NCBI RefSeq assembly: GCF_001456355.1
Contig: NZ_CP010271.1
Span: 4,585,176 to 4,649,175 of the forward strand
Origin: Mycobacteroides saopaulense
GTDB taxonomy: Bacteria > Actinomycetota > Actinomycetes > Mycobacteriales > Mycobacteriaceae
Direction of reading: 5' to 3'
Length of the DNA: 64,000 nucleotides
Part shown: in pieces, positions 37,451 through 48,139 of the stretch
Position numbering within the stretch: position 1 is the stretch's first letter
Layout of the letters: every line of letters starts with the position of its first letter
Program-made: the position numbers and the translations under genes
The notes under the pieces: generated by a model
The model's database searches: none
What the model was told of the DNA's origin: nothing
The model's input: the letters and a program-made list of their open reading frames with translations, nothing else

Positions 37451-38646
37451 ATGCTTCGGCATTCAGCCGCGCGCTCTATCCCTCGGAGGCGATGTTCGCG
37501 GGTAACCGAAGCACTGTGGCGTACTCGGCGTTCGGCACCGGCACTCTCAAAATTGATGCTCTGACAACAGCTTTCCGCGCGCTGTTGGCGAGCTACCCGG
37601 TGCTGTGTGCGCAGGTCGTGCCTGCCGAGCACGGGTACGTGCTGCACCACGCTGCGCGCCCGCCCGCACTACAGATAGGTACATCCACCGCTCTACCCCG
37701 GACAGGGTTCACCATCGCCGACCCCGACGCGGTCTGTGCCATCGACGTGGCACAGGCCGGCAACGACTTTCGGTTAACGCTGCTGATCCACCACAGCGTC
37801 GCCGACGCGGTCGCCGGGCTGCGCTATCTGGAAGTGTTGTGTGCGTTCTATACCCGCGTGGTCGAGACGGGATCGGTCGGGACCGTCCGCTCGCATCCAC
37901 TCGCCCTCTCGCTGGAACAGTTCCTTGCCGACCGCGGATACGTCATACCCGAGGCCGGCGCACCCCCGGCGCCGCGCGCAGAGACGGCGGCCGACACGAC
38001 GGTCGTGGTTCGGCACGGGCGCACCCGGCTCGGGCGCGAGCAGACCACGAAGTTGGTCGACACGGCCCGCGCGGCGTCCCTCACCGTGCACGGACTCGCG
38101 TGTGCCGCGATTCTGCTGGCCGCTCATGCGCTTTCACGGTCGCAAGGCCCGGTCACTTTCGGCCTGACATCATCGGTGAACCTACGCACGCGAACAGTCG
38201 CACCCATCACCGCGACGCAAGGCACGGTGATCCAAGGAGCCGACACCGCCATTCTGGCTGTAGGACCCGATGATGACCCGCTGCGCCTGGCCTGTGCCGT
38301 ACTGGAATCTCTGGGCAGTGGCCTCATGGGTCAGACTGTGCACCAAGCATTTCTGCGCCAACCGCGGCTACAGCAACAGCCCACCGAGAACCCACTGATG
38401 GTCACGAACTGGGGTCGGATACCTGTGCTGCGTTTGCCCCACAGAGCGCGCATACACGACTTCCGCGCCACCGTCCGCGGTCGGCACATCGGGTTGCGCG
38501 CCACGACACTTCCACCGAGCTTCTTCATCACCACCTGTGACGGACGACTCAGCATCGATCATCCCGCCTGGGTTGCCGACGAGTCCGATCCCACCGTCGC
38601 GTGGTCGGCGGCCCTAAGACGGGCCTTCGACCACGTTCTCCGTTGA
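37447..38646 (+). CDS. PapA-like acyltransferase (condensation-domain fold)
   Basis: 399 residues from GTG 37447, which overlaps the upstream stop (GTGA). The catalytic motif HHSVADA with H115, H116 and D120 fits HHxxxD of PapA enzymes and NRPS condensation domains. Other matches are the N-terminal [17 protein letters not shown] and [17 protein letters not shown]. PapA5-type enzymes esterify lipid alcohols with acyl groups from a synthase. No polyketide synthase is nearby. Coupling with an MFS gene and an MDMPI-like gene suggests a small acylation/export unit. Its 3' end overlaps the convergent Ca-loop gene by 33 bp. Confidence 0.85.
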   Translation: MNASAFSRALYPSEAMFAGNRSTVAYSAFGTGTLKIDALTTAFRALLASYPVLCAQVVPAEHGYVLHHAARPPALQIGTSTALPRTGFTIADPDAVCAIDVAQAGNDFRLTLLIHHSVADAVAGLRYLEVLCAFYTRVVETGSVGTVRSHPLALSLEQFLADRGYVIPEAGAPPAPRAETAADTTVVVRHGRTRLGREQTTKLVDTARAASLTVHGLACAAILLAAHALSRSQGPVTFGLTSSVNLRTRTVAPITATQGTVIQGADTAILAVGPDDDPLRLACAVLESLGSGLMGQTVHQAFLRQPRLQQQPTENPLMVTNWGRIPVLRLPHRARIHDFRATVRGRHIGLRATTLPPSFFITTCDGRLSIDHPAWVADESDPTVAWSAALRRAFDHVLR

Positions 38647-39162
38647 CGGCCGCGGCGGTGCGAGCGGGCGAGACGTGTCGGCGATCCCGTCTGCGTTGGC
38701 ATCGGTGACTTCCACGTCCCAACGCCCGTCGCCGGTGGTATCGGCATACACGGAGACCCCGGAATCGGTGGTGCGGAAGGCCCTTTCGGCATCGCCGTCG
38801 TTGTCGATATCGAGCAGCTGATCGGGCTTTCCGTCCCCGTCGATATCGGCTGTGCCACCGGGATGTTCGACCCCGTCTAGCCCGAACCAGCTGATCGATC
38901 CGCTTCGTTCCACGTGAAACGCCCACGTGCCCAAGCCATCATCGGTGAAGTATGTCTCGGGCCTGCCATCGTTGTCCACGTCGAGCACGCTGTGGTCCGC
39001 AGATCCGTCCCCGTCGGAGTCCCACATCACGTCGTCGAACAATCCGTCGCCGTCGAAATCCAGCCGCACCGCATCGAGCACACCGTCGCCGTCCAGGTCC
39101 GCATTGGGCGGTGCATCCCACGCGGTGACGATGCCGTCACCCGCACCGAAGCAGTAGTCCAT
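38614..39162 (-). CDS. Ca-binding-loop repeat protein (DxDxDG repeats)
   Basis: 182 residues from ATG 39162 (MDYCFGAGDGIVTAWD). It holds about eight D-x-[DN]-x-D-G-type loops (for example DLDGDGVLD, DFDGDGLFD, DSDGDGSAD, DVDNDGRPE, DIDGDGKPD, DIDNDGDAE) spaced by 9-30 residues, the pattern of EF-hand-like or thrombospondin-type-3 calcium loops. There is no signal peptide, so secretion would need another route. Much longer frames on both strands overlap it, but the regular acidic repeat and the sharp start argue for this one. Function is unknown; calcium binding is an inference. Confidence 0.75.
   Translation of the reverse strand: MDYCFGAGDGIVTAWDAPPNADLDGDGVLDAVRLDFDGDGLFDDVMWDSDGDGSADHSVLDVDNDGRPETYFTDDGLGTWAFHVERSGSISWFGLDGVEHPGGTADIDGDGKPDQLLDIDNDGDAERAFRTTDSGVSVYADTTGDGRWDVEVTDANADGIADTSRPLAPPRPSTENVVEGPS
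38906..38921. promoter_or_regulatory. parS-like site
   Basis: CGTTCCACGTGAAACG matches the parS core GTTTCACGTGAAAC at 13 of 14 positions. It lies about 22 kb from the parS pair near parA and inside the Ca-loop gene. Confidence 0.45.
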
Positions 39163-39211
39163 ACCCGATACGAGGCCCCGGCGGCGTCGGCCGTTCCGCC
39201 GTTCTGTGGCA

Positions 39212-39220
39212 TGTGGATAA
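39212..39220. promoter_or_regulatory. Consensus DnaA box
   Basis: TGTGGATAA is an exact complement of TTATCCACA and forms the palindrome GTGGATAACCAC. It lies in the 147-bp divergent region between the Ca-loop gene and the TauE/SafE gene. Confidence 0.5.
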
Positions 39221-39295
39221 CCACGCGGACAGAACGTGCGCTGATATCGGTTCACATACGTAGGAGGGGATCCGCGGCGATTCGGTTCCGCTCCG

Positions 39296-39312
39296 TAGTC
39301 TCTGACCCCGTG
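39296..39312 (+). promoter_or_regulatory. Leaderless-type -10 element of the TauE/SafE gene
   Basis: TAGTCT (39296-39301), 8 nt, then GTG 39310. Confidence 0.4.
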
Positions 39313-40077
39313 GATGCCCCTACCCTCACGTTGCTCCTGGCCGCCGCGTCCGCCGCCGGCTGGGTCGACGCGGTGGTCGGTGGCGGGGGGTTGATCCTCA
39401 TCCCGGTGCTCCTGCTCGTCTTCCCGGGGATGGCTCCGGCGACCGCGCTGGGGACCAACAAGCTGGCGGCGCTGTCGGGCACCGCATCCGCCGCCATCAG
39501 GCTTCTCCCGAAAACCCCGCTGAACTGGCGCGCACTGCTGGGAGCCTTTGTCACTGCGGCAGCCTTCGCCAGTGCGGGTGCCTACACCGCCTCGCGGCTG
39601 CCGGTGTCCGTGTTCAAACCCGTGGTTCTGATTCTGCTCGTGACCGTGGGGGTGTTCGTCGCCACCCGACCGCAGTTCGGGACCGCGACAGCCGGGACCA
39701 TGCGCACCAGGACCGCCACCCTGACGGCGCTGGCGATCGCCGCCGTCCTGATCGCGTTCTACGACGGCATCATGGGCCCGGGTACCGGGACTTTCATGAT
39801 CATCGCCCTGACCGCCGCGGCGGGGATGACCTTCCTGGAAAGCTCGGCCACCGCCAAGGTGCTCAACTCCGGAACCAACGTCGGGGCGCTCATCGTCTTC
39901 GCCTCGCAGGGTCACGTGTTGTGGCTGCTCGGACTGGCACTGGGCGTCGCGAACATCATCGGCGCCCAGATCGGCGCGCATATGGCGCTGGGTCGCGGCG
40001 CCGGGTTTGTCCGCGTGGTGCTGCTGGTGGTCGTCGTGGTGATGGTGGGCAAGCTCGGCTACGACATGCTCGGCTGA
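39310..40077 (+). CDS. TauE/SafE-family permease
   Basis: 255 residues from GTG 39310 with about seven to eight spans. Family signatures: LLAAASAAGWVDAVVGGGGLILIPVLL, ATALGTNKLAALSGTASA, FYDGIMGPGTGTFMIIAL, ATAKVLNSGTNVGALIVFA and NIIGAQIGAHMAL. Such proteins are thought to export sulfite, sulfonates or related organosulfur anions. The long upstream frame from 38914 is antisense to the Ca-loop gene and is rejected. It is convergent with pcnA, 6 bp apart. Confidence 0.9.
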   Translation: MDAPTLTLLLAAASAAGWVDAVVGGGGLILIPVLLLVFPGMAPATALGTNKLAALSGTASAAIRLLPKTPLNWRALLGAFVTAAAFASAGAYTASRLPVSVFKPVVLILLVTVGVFVATRPQFGTATAGTMRTRTATLTALAIAAVLIAFYDGIMGPGTGTFMIIALTAAAGMTFLESSATAKVLNSGTNVGALIVFASQGHVLWLLGLALGVANIIGAQIGAHMALGRGAGFVRVVLLVVVVVMVGKLGYDMLG

Positions 40078-40083
40078 GCCCGA

Positions 40084-41520
40084 TCAGGAACGCTCCGCCC
40101 ACCATTGCCGCAGTGCCTCGACCGCCGCGTCGTGATCGAGCGGGCCCCGCTCCAGCCGGAGCTCCTTCAGGAACCGCCACGCCTCCCCCACGATCGGGCC
40201 GGCCGGGACTCCCAGCAGCTCCATGATCGCGTTGCCGTCGAGATCGGGCCGTACCCGCGCCAGATCCTCCTTGGCCGCGAGCTCGGCAATGCGTTCCTCG
40301 AGCCCATCGTAATTGGCCTGCAACCGCGCCGCGCGCCGCTTGTTGCGGGTCGTGCAGTCCGCACGCACCAGCTTGTGCAGTCGCGGCAACAGCGGACCGG
40401 CGTCGGTGACGTAGCGGCGCACGGCGGAATCGGTCCAGGTGCCATCGCCATATCCGTGGAATCGCAGATGCAGGTACACCAGCTGCGACACGTCGTCGAC
40501 CATCTGCTTGGAGTACTTCAGTGCCCGCATCCGCTTGCGCACCATCTTGGCGCCGACCACCTCGTGGTGGTGAAAGCTCACCCCGCCGCCGTCCTCGTGC
40601 CGGCGAGTGGCCGGCTTGCCGATGTCGTGCAGCAGCGCCGCCCAACGCAGCACCAGATCGGGACCCTCGTCTTCGAGATCCACCGCCTGCTCCAACACGG
40701 TCAGCGAGTGACGGTAGACGTCCTTGTGCTGATGGTGCTCATCGATGGTCAGCCGCATCTCACCGACCTCCGGCAGCACCACCGCGCCCAGGCCGCTGTC
40801 CACCAGCAGGTCGATCCCGGCGACCGGATGTGCGCCCACGATCAGCTTGTCCAGCTCGGCCTGCACCCGCTCGGCGGTGATCCGCCCCAGCTGCCCCGCC
40901 ATCGCATGCAACGCCTCCAGCACGCGCGGTGCCACCGTGAAGCCGAGTTGCGAGACGAAGCGCGCGGCCCGCAGCATGCGCAGCGGGTCGTCACCGAACG
41001 AGATCTCCGGGGCCGACGGGGTATCCAGCACCCCGGTGCGCAGGGCCTCCAGCCCATTCAACGGGTCGCAGAACTCCCCGGGTCCTTCCGGTCCGATCTT
41101 GACTGCCATCGCGTTCACCGTGAAGTCCCGGCGCACCAGATCGCCCTCGAGGCTGTCGCCGAACACCACCTCGGGGTTGCGTGACTGCTGGTCATAGCTG
41201 TCACTGCGGAAGGTGGTGATCTCCACCCGCTGCCCCTTGCGCGCCACCCCGATGGTGCCGAAGGCGATGCCGGTGTCCCAGATGGCCTCGGCCCATCCCG
41301 TGACCAACTCCTGCACCTGCGCCGGGCGGGCATCGGTGGTGAAATCCAGATCGGTGCCCAACTTGCCCAGGGCGGCATCACGAACGCTGCCCCCCACCAA
41401 ATACAGGGTGAAGCCCGCGGAATCGAAGAGCGCACCCAGCTCCGAGAGCATCTTCTTGTGCCGGTTCAGGGTCACCGCGGCGGTGGCCAACAGCTCGGCG
41501 GTCGGTATCGATTCGGGCAC
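40084..41520 (-). CDS. pcnA: CCA-adding tRNA nucleotidyltransferase
   Basis: 478 residues from GTG 41520 ([12 protein letters not shown]); TTG 41550 would add ten residues. The nucleotidyltransferase head shows [26 protein letters not shown] and [29 protein letters not shown] follows. A C-terminal HD domain has [29 protein letters not shown]. It adds or repairs the tRNA 3' CCA end. The class II enzyme carries an HD phosphohydrolase as in other mycobacteria (Rv3907c). It is divergent from mutT4 across 63 bp. Confidence 0.95.
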   Translation of the reverse strand: MPESIPTAELLATAAVTLNRHKKMLSELGALFDSAGFTLYLVGGSVRDAALGKLGTDLDFTTDARPAQVQELVTGWAEAIWDTGIAFGTIGVARKGQRVEITTFRSDSYDQQSRNPEVVFGDSLEGDLVRRDFTVNAMAVKIGPEGPGEFCDPLNGLEALRTGVLDTPSAPEISFGDDPLRMLRAARFVSQLGFTVAPRVLEALHAMAGQLGRITAERVQAELDKLIVGAHPVAGIDLLVDSGLGAVVLPEVGEMRLTIDEHHQHKDVYRHSLTVLEQAVDLEDEGPDLVLRWAALLHDIGKPATRRHEDGGGVSFHHHEVVGAKMVRKRMRALKYSKQMVDDVSQLVYLHLRFHGYGDGTWTDSAVRRYVTDAGPLLPRLHKLVRADCTTRNKRRAARLQANYDGLEERIAELAAKEDLARVRPDLDGNAIMELLGVPAGPIVGEAWRFLKELRLERGPLDHDAAVEALRQWWAERS

Positions 41521-41570
41521 GTCGGGACAGCCTACCGGCGCGTATCGCAAGAGCTCTCAGTAGCGGGAAC

Positions 41571-41586
41571 TACTATCACATGGGTG
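41571..41586 (+). promoter_or_regulatory. Leaderless-type -10 element of mutT4
   Basis: TACTAT (41571-41576), 7 nt, then GTG 41584; decides the start. Confidence 0.5.
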
Positions 41587-42423
41587 TCTGACTCCTCCGG
41601 CGGTTCCCGCACGGGTGGGTCGTCGGACGAGCCCGCCGATGAGCCGCTTGCGCGAAGAGACTCCAGCGGTGGCTCAGCGCGCGGCAGAGGCTCGCGCCGC
41701 GGTCGGCGCAACCGAACGCAGGGTCGCGCACAGGGCCGGGCGCAAAGCGCCGGCACTCCGACGGCCTCCCCCGCCGCCGGCGGTCCCCACCCGACAAACG
41801 CAGCTAACGGCGCTACCGGCAAAGGACGCGGACGCACAAAGGGCCGAGCCGCCGCAGCGTCCTTGCGGACGGTGCGTGAAACCTCGGCCGGTGGCCTGGT
41901 CATCGCAGGAATCGACGGCCCCAAGGACGGTCAGGTGGCCGCCCTCATCGGGCGTACCGATCGGCGCGGCCGCATGCTGTGGTCACTGCCCAAGGGCCAC
42001 ATCGAACAGGGCGAGACCGCCGAGCAGACCGCGATCCGCGAAGTGGCCGAGGAAACCGGTATCCGGGGCAGTGTTCTCGCCGCACTCGGCAGCATCGACT
42101 ACTGGTTCGTCACCGAGGGCCGGCGCGTACACAAGACCGTGCACCACTACCTGATGCGCTCTCTGGGCGGCGAGCTCTCCGACGACGACGTCGAGGTCAC
42201 CGAGGTCGCCTGGGTACCGCTCGGCGAGCTGCCCACCCGCCTGGCATACGCCGACGAACGCCGCCTTGCCGAGGTGGCCGGCGATCTGATCGACAAGCTG
42301 CACTCCGGCGGACCCGAATCGCTGCCGCCGTTGCCCCCCTCCGCGCCACGACGACGCCCCCAAACGCACTCCAGCACGCATAGGACTCCGGGCCGTCGAA
42401 CCGGGCGTGGTCCACAGCAATGA
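41584..42423 (+). CDS. mutT4: Nudix hydrolase MutT4
   Basis: 279 residues from GTG 41584. An Arg/Gly/Ser-rich N-terminus of about 95 residues precedes the Nudix domain, with [23 protein letters not shown] matching the Nudix box GX5EX7REUXEEXGU. The C-terminal tail is again Arg/Pro-rich. Housekeeping pyrophosphohydrolase of nucleotide derivatives; M. tuberculosis MutT4 is linked to mutation avoidance. It overlaps the next gene by 4 nt and heads an operon toward murJ. The basic disordered N-terminus suggests nucleic-acid or polyphosphate binding (inference). Confidence 0.9.
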   Translation: MSDSSGGSRTGGSSDEPADEPLARRDSSGGSARGRGSRRGRRNRTQGRAQGRAQSAGTPTASPAAGGPHPTNAANGATGKGRGRTKGRAAAASLRTVRETSAGGLVIAGIDGPKDGQVAALIGRTDRRGRMLWSLPKGHIEQGETAEQTAIREVAEETGIRGSVLAALGSIDYWFVTEGRRVHKTVHHYLMRSLGGELSDDDVEVTEVAWVPLGELPTRLAYADERRLAEVAGDLIDKLHSGGPESLPPLPPSAPRRRPQTHSSTHRTPGRRTGRGPQQ

Positions 42424-44711
42424 CCCGACTCACGCATCGCAGCGCGACGCGTGTGGCGGCAGTCCTTGCCGTCCTCGCGCTTGTCCTGCTGGGCGCGCCC
42501 TGGTCGACACCGCAGGCCCACGCGTACCGCGACGGTCAGTTCCTCAAGGTCCTCATCGACGAGGTGAGCCCCCAAACCGTCACCACTGTCGACTCGACGG
42601 TGACCGTGCGGGGCACCGTGGCCAATGTCGGTGATCGCCCGGTCACCGACGTGGTGGTCCGGCTGGAACGGGCCGACGCGGTTACCGCCAGCGCCGACCT
42701 GCGCGCCAATCTGCACGGCCGCCACGATCAGTACCGGCCCGTCGGCGAGTTCGTCACCGTCGCAGGCACCCTGGAACAGGGACAGCAGCGCCCCTTCACG
42801 CTCGCCTTCCCGCTGCGCGGAGGTACCGGGCCGAACTGGAACATCGAGACACCCGGGGTCTATCCGGCCCTGGTGAACGTCAACGGCACCCCCGACTACG
42901 GCGCCGCCGCCCGGCTCGACGACGCCCGCTTCCTGCTCCCGGTTCTCGGGGTGCCCCCACCCACCGGTGCCGCCTCCGAGCCCGAGATCGCTCCCGACAC
43001 CTCTCGCCCGGTGGGTCTGACGCTGCTGTGGCCCCTGGCCGATCGTCCGCGGCTGGCCCCCGGCCAGCCCGGTGGACCGACACCCGTACGCCTGCTCGAC
43101 GACCAACTGGAACGCTCCCTTTCCCCCGGAGGCCGGCTGGACGCCCTGCTGGGCGCCCTGGAATTCGCGACCGACGCCGCCGTCGACCCGAAGGGGGACC
43201 TGGGCCGGACGGTCTGCGTAGCGGTCGACCCCGATCTGCTCGTGACGGTCAACGAGATGACCCTGGGCTACCAGGTCCTCGACGACTCCGCCGACCCCGC
43301 CGGTCCGGTTCATCCCGGCACCGGGCAGGGACTCGCCCTGGCGTGGCTCGATCGGCTGCGCGCCATGGCACGGCACATGTGCGTTACGCCGCTGCCCTAC
43401 GCACAGGCCGATCTCGACGCGGTCGCGCAGATGGCCGACGACGGTCTTTCTCACCAAGCCACCACCGGCGCCGCCGATGTGCTCGACCAGATTTTGGGAA
43501 CCAACAGCCTGCGCGGGGCCACTCTGCTGGGCGATGGCCACCTCTCGAACGCCGGGATCGACCTCCTCACCGCACAGGGGCCAACGGTCGCGGTGTCCCC
43601 CTTGCCGTCAGGTCAGGAGACTCTGCCCGATTTCAACCCACGTCGTGTGTCCGACACCGTGGTCGCGGCACCATTCGATCCGTCGGTGGGCGCCGCGCTG
43701 AGCGCCATCGGCCGCACACCCGCCACCCCCGACTACGTGCCCTCATCGCTTCGCTTTGCACTACAACATGATTCACGTGTGGCGCGGATGCAGGACGCCC
43801 TCGGGGCGATGGCCTGGCAAGCGCTGAACCCGGCACAGACTCCCCGCCAGACGATTCTGCTGCCGGAGACAACCTGGGATCTGTCCGATGGCGAGGCGCG
43901 CTCGATCCTGTCCGCCACCTCCACCCTGTTGCATGCCGGACTCGCGATACCGCGACCGCTGCCGACCGTCATCGGTGAGGCCCGGGCCGGCGCCCAGGCC
44001 AATCCCGTCGACGCCACGTACGGCGTGGACCCCGCCGGGGCCGTGGACGACTGGGTCTCACAGGGACTGGGCGATGAAATCCGTCGGCTCTGGGGTCTCA
44101 CGGCGGCACTGACCGTGGATGCCCGCACCGGACTCACCGGTGCGCAGTACACCAATCCGCTGCGCCAGGATGCGCTACGCGCGGTGAGCCAAAGCGTTCC
44201 GCAGGATGCACGCGACGACTCCGCGCGGGAACGGCTTGCCGCCATTCGCCGCACGGTCGGCGATCTGTTCAACGCCGTCACCGTCGTCAATCCGGGCGGC
44301 TCCTACACACTGGCCACCGAGCACAGCCCGCTACCGCTGGTGCTGCGCAACGAGCTTCCGGTGCCGATCCGGGTAACCCTGCGCGTCGAGACACCCGCTG
44401 GCATGAGCGCGACGGATGTTGGCGTACAAGAGATTCCACCCGGATTCCTGCCGGTGAAGGTGCCCGTGGAGGTCAACGTGTCTCAGCGCATGGCGGTGGA
44501 CGTCACGCTGCACACGCCCGACGGTCTGCCGCTGGGCGACCCGGTGCGCCTTTCGGTGCACTCCAACGCGTACGGCAAGCCCCTGTTCTTCATCACCATC
44601 AGCGCCGCTACCGTTCTCTTCGCGCTGACGGGTCGGCGCCTGTGGCACCGGTTCCGCGGCCAACCCGATCGCGCGGATCTAGACCGCGAGGACGAAGCAT
44701 GGCAGCCGTGA
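42420..44711 (+). CDS. DUF6049 secreted/membrane protein (Rv3909 homologue)
   Basis: 763 residues. Signal peptide at residues about 10-36 ([21 protein letters not shown]). A beta-rich extracellular part (NARF-like [32 protein letters not shown]) precedes a large domain and a second beta-sandwich ([26 protein letters not shown]). The C-terminal span is [22 protein letters not shown] with a short cytoplasmic tail. It is always found upstream of murJ in mycobacteria, so an envelope role with the lipid II flippase is likely. It overlaps murJ by 13 bp. Confidence 0.85.
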   Translation: MTRLTHRSATRVAAVLAVLALVLLGAPWSTPQAHAYRDGQFLKVLIDEVSPQTVTTVDSTVTVRGTVANVGDRPVTDVVVRLERADAVTASADLRANLHGRHDQYRPVGEFVTVAGTLEQGQQRPFTLAFPLRGGTGPNWNIETPGVYPALVNVNGTPDYGAAARLDDARFLLPVLGVPPPTGAASEPEIAPDTSRPVGLTLLWPLADRPRLAPGQPGGPTPVRLLDDQLERSLSPGGRLDALLGALEFATDAAVDPKGDLGRTVCVAVDPDLLVTVNEMTLGYQVLDDSADPAGPVHPGTGQGLALAWLDRLRAMARHMCVTPLPYAQADLDAVAQMADDGLSHQATTGAADVLDQILGTNSLRGATLLGDGHLSNAGIDLLTAQGPTVAVSPLPSGQETLPDFNPRRVSDTVVAAPFDPSVGAALSAIGRTPATPDYVPSSLRFALQHDSRVARMQDALGAMAWQALNPAQTPRQTILLPETTWDLSDGEARSILSATSTLLHAGLAIPRPLPTVIGEARAGAQANPVDATYGVDPAGAVDDWVSQGLGDEIRRLWGLTAALTVDARTGLTGAQYTNPLRQDALRAVSQSVPQDARDDSARERLAAIRRTVGDLFNAVTVVNPGGSYTLATEHSPLPLVLRNELPVPIRVTLRVETPAGMSATDVGVQEIPPGFLPVKVPVEVNVSQRMAVDVTLHTPDGLPLGDPVRLSVHSNAYGKPLFFITISAATVLFALTGRRLWHRFRGQPDRADLDREDEAWQP

Positions 44712-47700
44712 GAGAGCCGCTGGATCCGTTACCCGATCCCGAATCCGACGACACGATCGAGGAACTGTCCGACGCGGCCGTCATCGGGCATTCCGGTTCG
44801 ATGGCGGTGGCCACCCTGGTCAGCCGGATCACCGGCTTCATCAAACTGCTGCTGATCACCGCGGCACTCGGCGCCGCCTCCGCGAGCGCGTTCTCGACCG
44901 CCAACCAACTGCCCAACATCATCGCCGCGTTGGTCCTGGAGGCCACCTTCACCGCCATCTTCATCCCGGTGCTCACCCGCGCAGAACGCGAAGATGCCGA
45001 CGGCGGTGAGGCATTCATCCGCAAGCTGTTGACGATCGTCACGACCCTGCTATTGCTCACCACGGTGCTGTCGGTGCTGTCCGCACCCCTGCTGGCCGCA
45101 CTGATGCTCGGCGGTGACCCGAAGGTCAGCACGTCGCTGACGACCGCGCTGGCGTATTTGCTTCTCCCACAGATCTTCTTCTACGGGCTGTCTTCGGTGT
45201 TCATGGCAACCCTCAACACCCGCAATGTGTTCGGTCCGCCCGCCTGGGCACCGGTGTGGAACAACATCGTCGCGATCGTCACCCTGATCCTGTACTGGCT
45301 GATGCCCGGGGAGCTGACCCTCAACCCCACGCGGATGAGCGATCCCAAGCTCCTCGTGTTGGGTATCGGCACCACGCTCGGCGTCGTGACCCAGGCCCTG
45401 GTGCTGGTTCCCGCGATCCGCCGTCAGCACATCCCGATGCGCCCGTTGTGGGGCATCGACGACCGGCTCAAACAGTTCGGCGGGATGGCCGCCGCCATGT
45501 TCGCGTATGTGGCCATCAGCCAATTCGGGTATGTCATCGCGAACCGTATCGCCGCCGGCGCCGCCGATTCCGGCCCGATCATCTACAACCAGACGTGGCT
45601 GATCTTGCAGCTGCCGTACGGCGTGGTCGGCGTGACCATCCTGACCGCCATCATGCCGCGGCTGAGCCGCAACGCCGCCGCAGAGGACACCCGGGCGGTG
45701 CTCGGCGATATGTCTCTGGGAACCCGCCTGACGATGACTGTCCTGATCCCGGTGGTGGCGGTGATGACCGTCGGCGGGCCCGCGATGGGTCCGGCCCTCT
45801 TCGCCTACGGGAATTTCGGCCTCGCGTCCGCTCATTACCTGGGGCTCTCGATCTCGCTGTCCTCATTCACGCTCATCCCCTATGCCCTTGTGCTGCTGCA
45901 ACTTCGGGTGTTCTATGCCCGCCAGGAGGCCTGGACCCCCACCTGGATCGTCATCGCGATCACCGCGGTGAAGATCATCGGCTCGGTCATCGCGCCTCAC
46001 CTCACCGACGACCCCAACCTGGTCGCCGGCTATCTCGGCACCGCCAACGGCCTCGGCTGGGTCGCGGGCGCCGTCTGCGGGTACCTGCTGTTGCGTAGGA
46101 GCCTGGGGCGCGCGTGCGGACCACTCGTCGGTCCGGAGGTGGCCCGCACGGTTCTGGTCACGCTCGCCGCCTCGGCGACCGCGGCCGCCGTCGGTCTCGG
46201 CATCGACCGCGGTCTCGGCCTGGACCTACTCACCGTTCGCGGCGGCGGGCCGGGCTCGATTCTGCGCCTGGCCATTCTCGGCATCGTCATGCTCGGCGTG
46301 ACCTTCGCGCTCACTGTCGCGGTCAAGCTGCCCGAGGCGCTGAGCGTCGTTTCCATGCTGCAGCGTCGTCTGGGCGGTCGACTCGGAGTCGGCGTCCAAG
46401 ATCACGCTTCGGTCATGGGCAACTCCGCCGCGCCTTCCCTGCCGTACCCTGATTCGGGTGATCGAGTCGTCGGCAGCAGTGCGGCCGACTCGACAACCGC
46501 AAACAAACCAGCGCACGGGGGCGGTGCTGATACGAGAAAGGGCAGGGCTGTGACCGACACCCCGGGGTCATCGACTCGGCCTGTTTCCACCCAGTCCCCG
46601 TCCACGGGCCCTGTTCCCACCTCGGTGATGCCCGGTGCCCGCATCGCCGACGGCCGCTATCGCCTGCTGACTTCGCACGGTGGCCCGGACGGGTTGCAGT
46701 TCTGGCAGGCCACCGATATCGAACTGAACCGGCCGGTGGCCCTGACGATCATCGACGGCACCGTGTTCAGCTCCGATCAGGTGCAGGACATCCTGTCGAA
46801 TACCCTGCGGCTCAGCAAGATTGAATCTCCGGGCCTGGCGCGGGTGTTGGATGCGGTACGCGAGGGAAGCGGCGGCATCGTCGTTGCACAGTGGGTTCGT
46901 GGCGGTTCGCTGCGCGAGGTCGCAGACACCGAGCCGTCTGCCGTCGGCGCCAGTCGAGCCGTCCGATCCCTTGCCGAGGCCGCCGACGCGGCATTCGAGG
47001 CCGGATCGGCACTGAGCATCGACCACCCGGACCGCGTGCGTATCAGCATCGACGGGGACGCGGTACTCGCGTTCCCGGCCACGCTGTCCTCGGCCAGCGC
47101 CGATGAGGACGTTCACGGCCTCGGTGCCGCCCTGTACGCACTGACCACGCGCCGTTGGCCGCTGGCAGAAACGGGTCAACCGAGCGGGTTGGCTGCCGCC
47201 AATCGTGCTCCGGACGGCCGGCCTGTCGAGGCCCGCGTCATCGTGCCGACGGTGCCCACCGAGATCTCCGATGTCGCCTCGCGCGCGCTGAGCGATGACC
47301 CCGGTTCGGCGGCCGAACTGCTCGACGGTCTGGAATCGGCCATCGCGAGCGTCGATCACACCACCATGCTCGAGCCTGCCGCAGCGGCACCTACGCAGGC
47401 GCTGGGTATCGGCCGCCGCCAGGGTTTCGGGGAGCCGTCGGAGTCCACCGAGGACGATGACGAGGATTACGAGGACCTCGACGACGAGGATCCCGAGGAG
47501 GCGGCCCGTCACCGCAAGATCTTCCTGATCGGGCTCGGCGTGGTCGGTGTCCTGGTCATCTCGCTATGCGTCGCGCTGGGCGTCTGGGTGACGCGGATCT
47601 TCGGGGACGTGGGCCCCCTGGACAAGATCAACATCGGCATCGGGCTACCCACCCAGTCCTCGGACGGCGGCGCCGTCACACCCGGTAGCCCCGCCAAGAT

Positions 47701-48139
47701 CGTGCAAGCGACGGTGTTTCCCCCGGGCCCTGACGCCGATCAACCGGGCAAGGCGGGTCTGGCGATCGACGGCAACTCCTCCACGTCATGGACCACCGAC
47801 ACCTACACCGACGCCGACCCCTTCCCCGTGCTCTTCAAGCCCGGCGTCGGTCTGCTGCTCGATCTACAGTCGGCGAGCGCCCTGAGCAGCGTCACGATCG
47901 AATCGCACAGTGTCGGAACGCAGGTGCAGATTCGTTCCGCCGACTCCTCCACGCCGGCCTCCTTCAACGACACCAAGGAGATCTCGGCTACCACCACTCT
48001 GAAGTCCGGCAAAACCACGATTCCCATCACCAGCAGCTCTCAGGTCTCTCATGTGCTGGTGTGGATCAACAAGCTGGGCTCCACCAACGGCGATCACCAC
48101 GCGGAGATCGGCGAAATCACCGTGTCGACTGCTTCCTAG
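44699..48139 (+). CDS. murJ: Lipid II flippase MurJ fused to a pseudokinase
   Basis: 1146 residues from ATG 44699. The MurJ/MviN part (residues about 35-560) has 14 spans (TLVSRITGFIKLLLITAALGAASASAFSTANQLPN...). A cytoplasmic pseudokinase follows at about 640-900; it starts at GARIADGRYRLLTSHGGPDGLQFWQATDIELNRPV and lacks an HRD catalytic loop. An acidic linker (EDDDEDYEDLDDEDPEE), a span (about 940-965) and an extracellular beta domain complete it. Same layout as Rv3910, whose pseudokinase is phosphorylated by PknB and binds FhaA. It moves lipid II across the membrane for peptidoglycan synthesis. Confidence 0.93.
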   Translation: MAAVREPLDPLPDPESDDTIEELSDAAVIGHSGSMAVATLVSRITGFIKLLLITAALGAASASAFSTANQLPNIIAALVLEATFTAIFIPVLTRAEREDADGGEAFIRKLLTIVTTLLLLTTVLSVLSAPLLAALMLGGDPKVSTSLTTALAYLLLPQIFFYGLSSVFMATLNTRNVFGPPAWAPVWNNIVAIVTLILYWLMPGELTLNPTRMSDPKLLVLGIGTTLGVVTQALVLVPAIRRQHIPMRPLWGIDDRLKQFGGMAAAMFAYVAISQFGYVIANRIAAGAADSGPIIYNQTWLILQLPYGVVGVTILTAIMPRLSRNAAAEDTRAVLGDMSLGTRLTMTVLIPVVAVMTVGGPAMGPALFAYGNFGLASAHYLGLSISLSSFTLIPYALVLLQLRVFYARQEAWTPTWIVIAITAVKIIGSVIAPHLTDDPNLVAGYLGTANGLGWVAGAVCGYLLLRRSLGRACGPLVGPEVARTVLVTLAASATAAAVGLGIDRGLGLDLLTVRGGGPGSILRLAILGIVMLGVTFALTVAVKLPEALSVVSMLQRRLGGRLGVGVQDHASVMGNSAAPSLPYPDSGDRVVGSSAADSTTANKPAHGGGADTRKGRAVTDTPGSSTRPVSTQSPSTGPVPTSVMPGARIADGRYRLLTSHGGPDGLQFWQATDIELNRPVALTIIDGTVFSSDQVQDILSNTLRLSKIESPGLARVLDAVREGSGGIVVAQWVRGGSLREVADTEPSAVGASRAVRSLAEAADAAFEAGSALSIDHPDRVRISIDGDAVLAFPATLSSASADEDVHGLGAALYALTTRRWPLAETGQPSGLAAANRAPDGRPVEARVIVPTVPTEISDVASRALSDDPGSAAELLDGLESAIASVDHTTMLEPAAAAPTQALGIGRRQGFGEPSESTEDDDEDYEDLDDEDPEEAARHRKIFLIGLGVVGVLVISLCVALGVWVTRIFGDVGPLDKINIGIGLPTQSSDGGAVTPGSPAKIVQATVFPPGPDADQPGKAGLAIDGNSSTSWTTDTYTDADPFPVLFKPGVGLLLDLQSASALSSVTIESHSVGTQVQIRSADSSTPASFNDTKEISATTTLKSGKTTIPITSSSQVSHVLVWINKLGSTNGDHHAEIGEITVSTAS

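Noticed and set aside
38914..39309. N-terminal extension of the TauE/SafE gene
   Set aside because: Antisense to the Ca-loop gene; TauE similarity begins at GTG 39310, which also fits the leaderless element.
39163..39981. N-terminal extension of the Ca-loop protein
   Set aside because: Antisense to the TauE/SafE gene and without the acidic repeat; the start at 39162 is clean.
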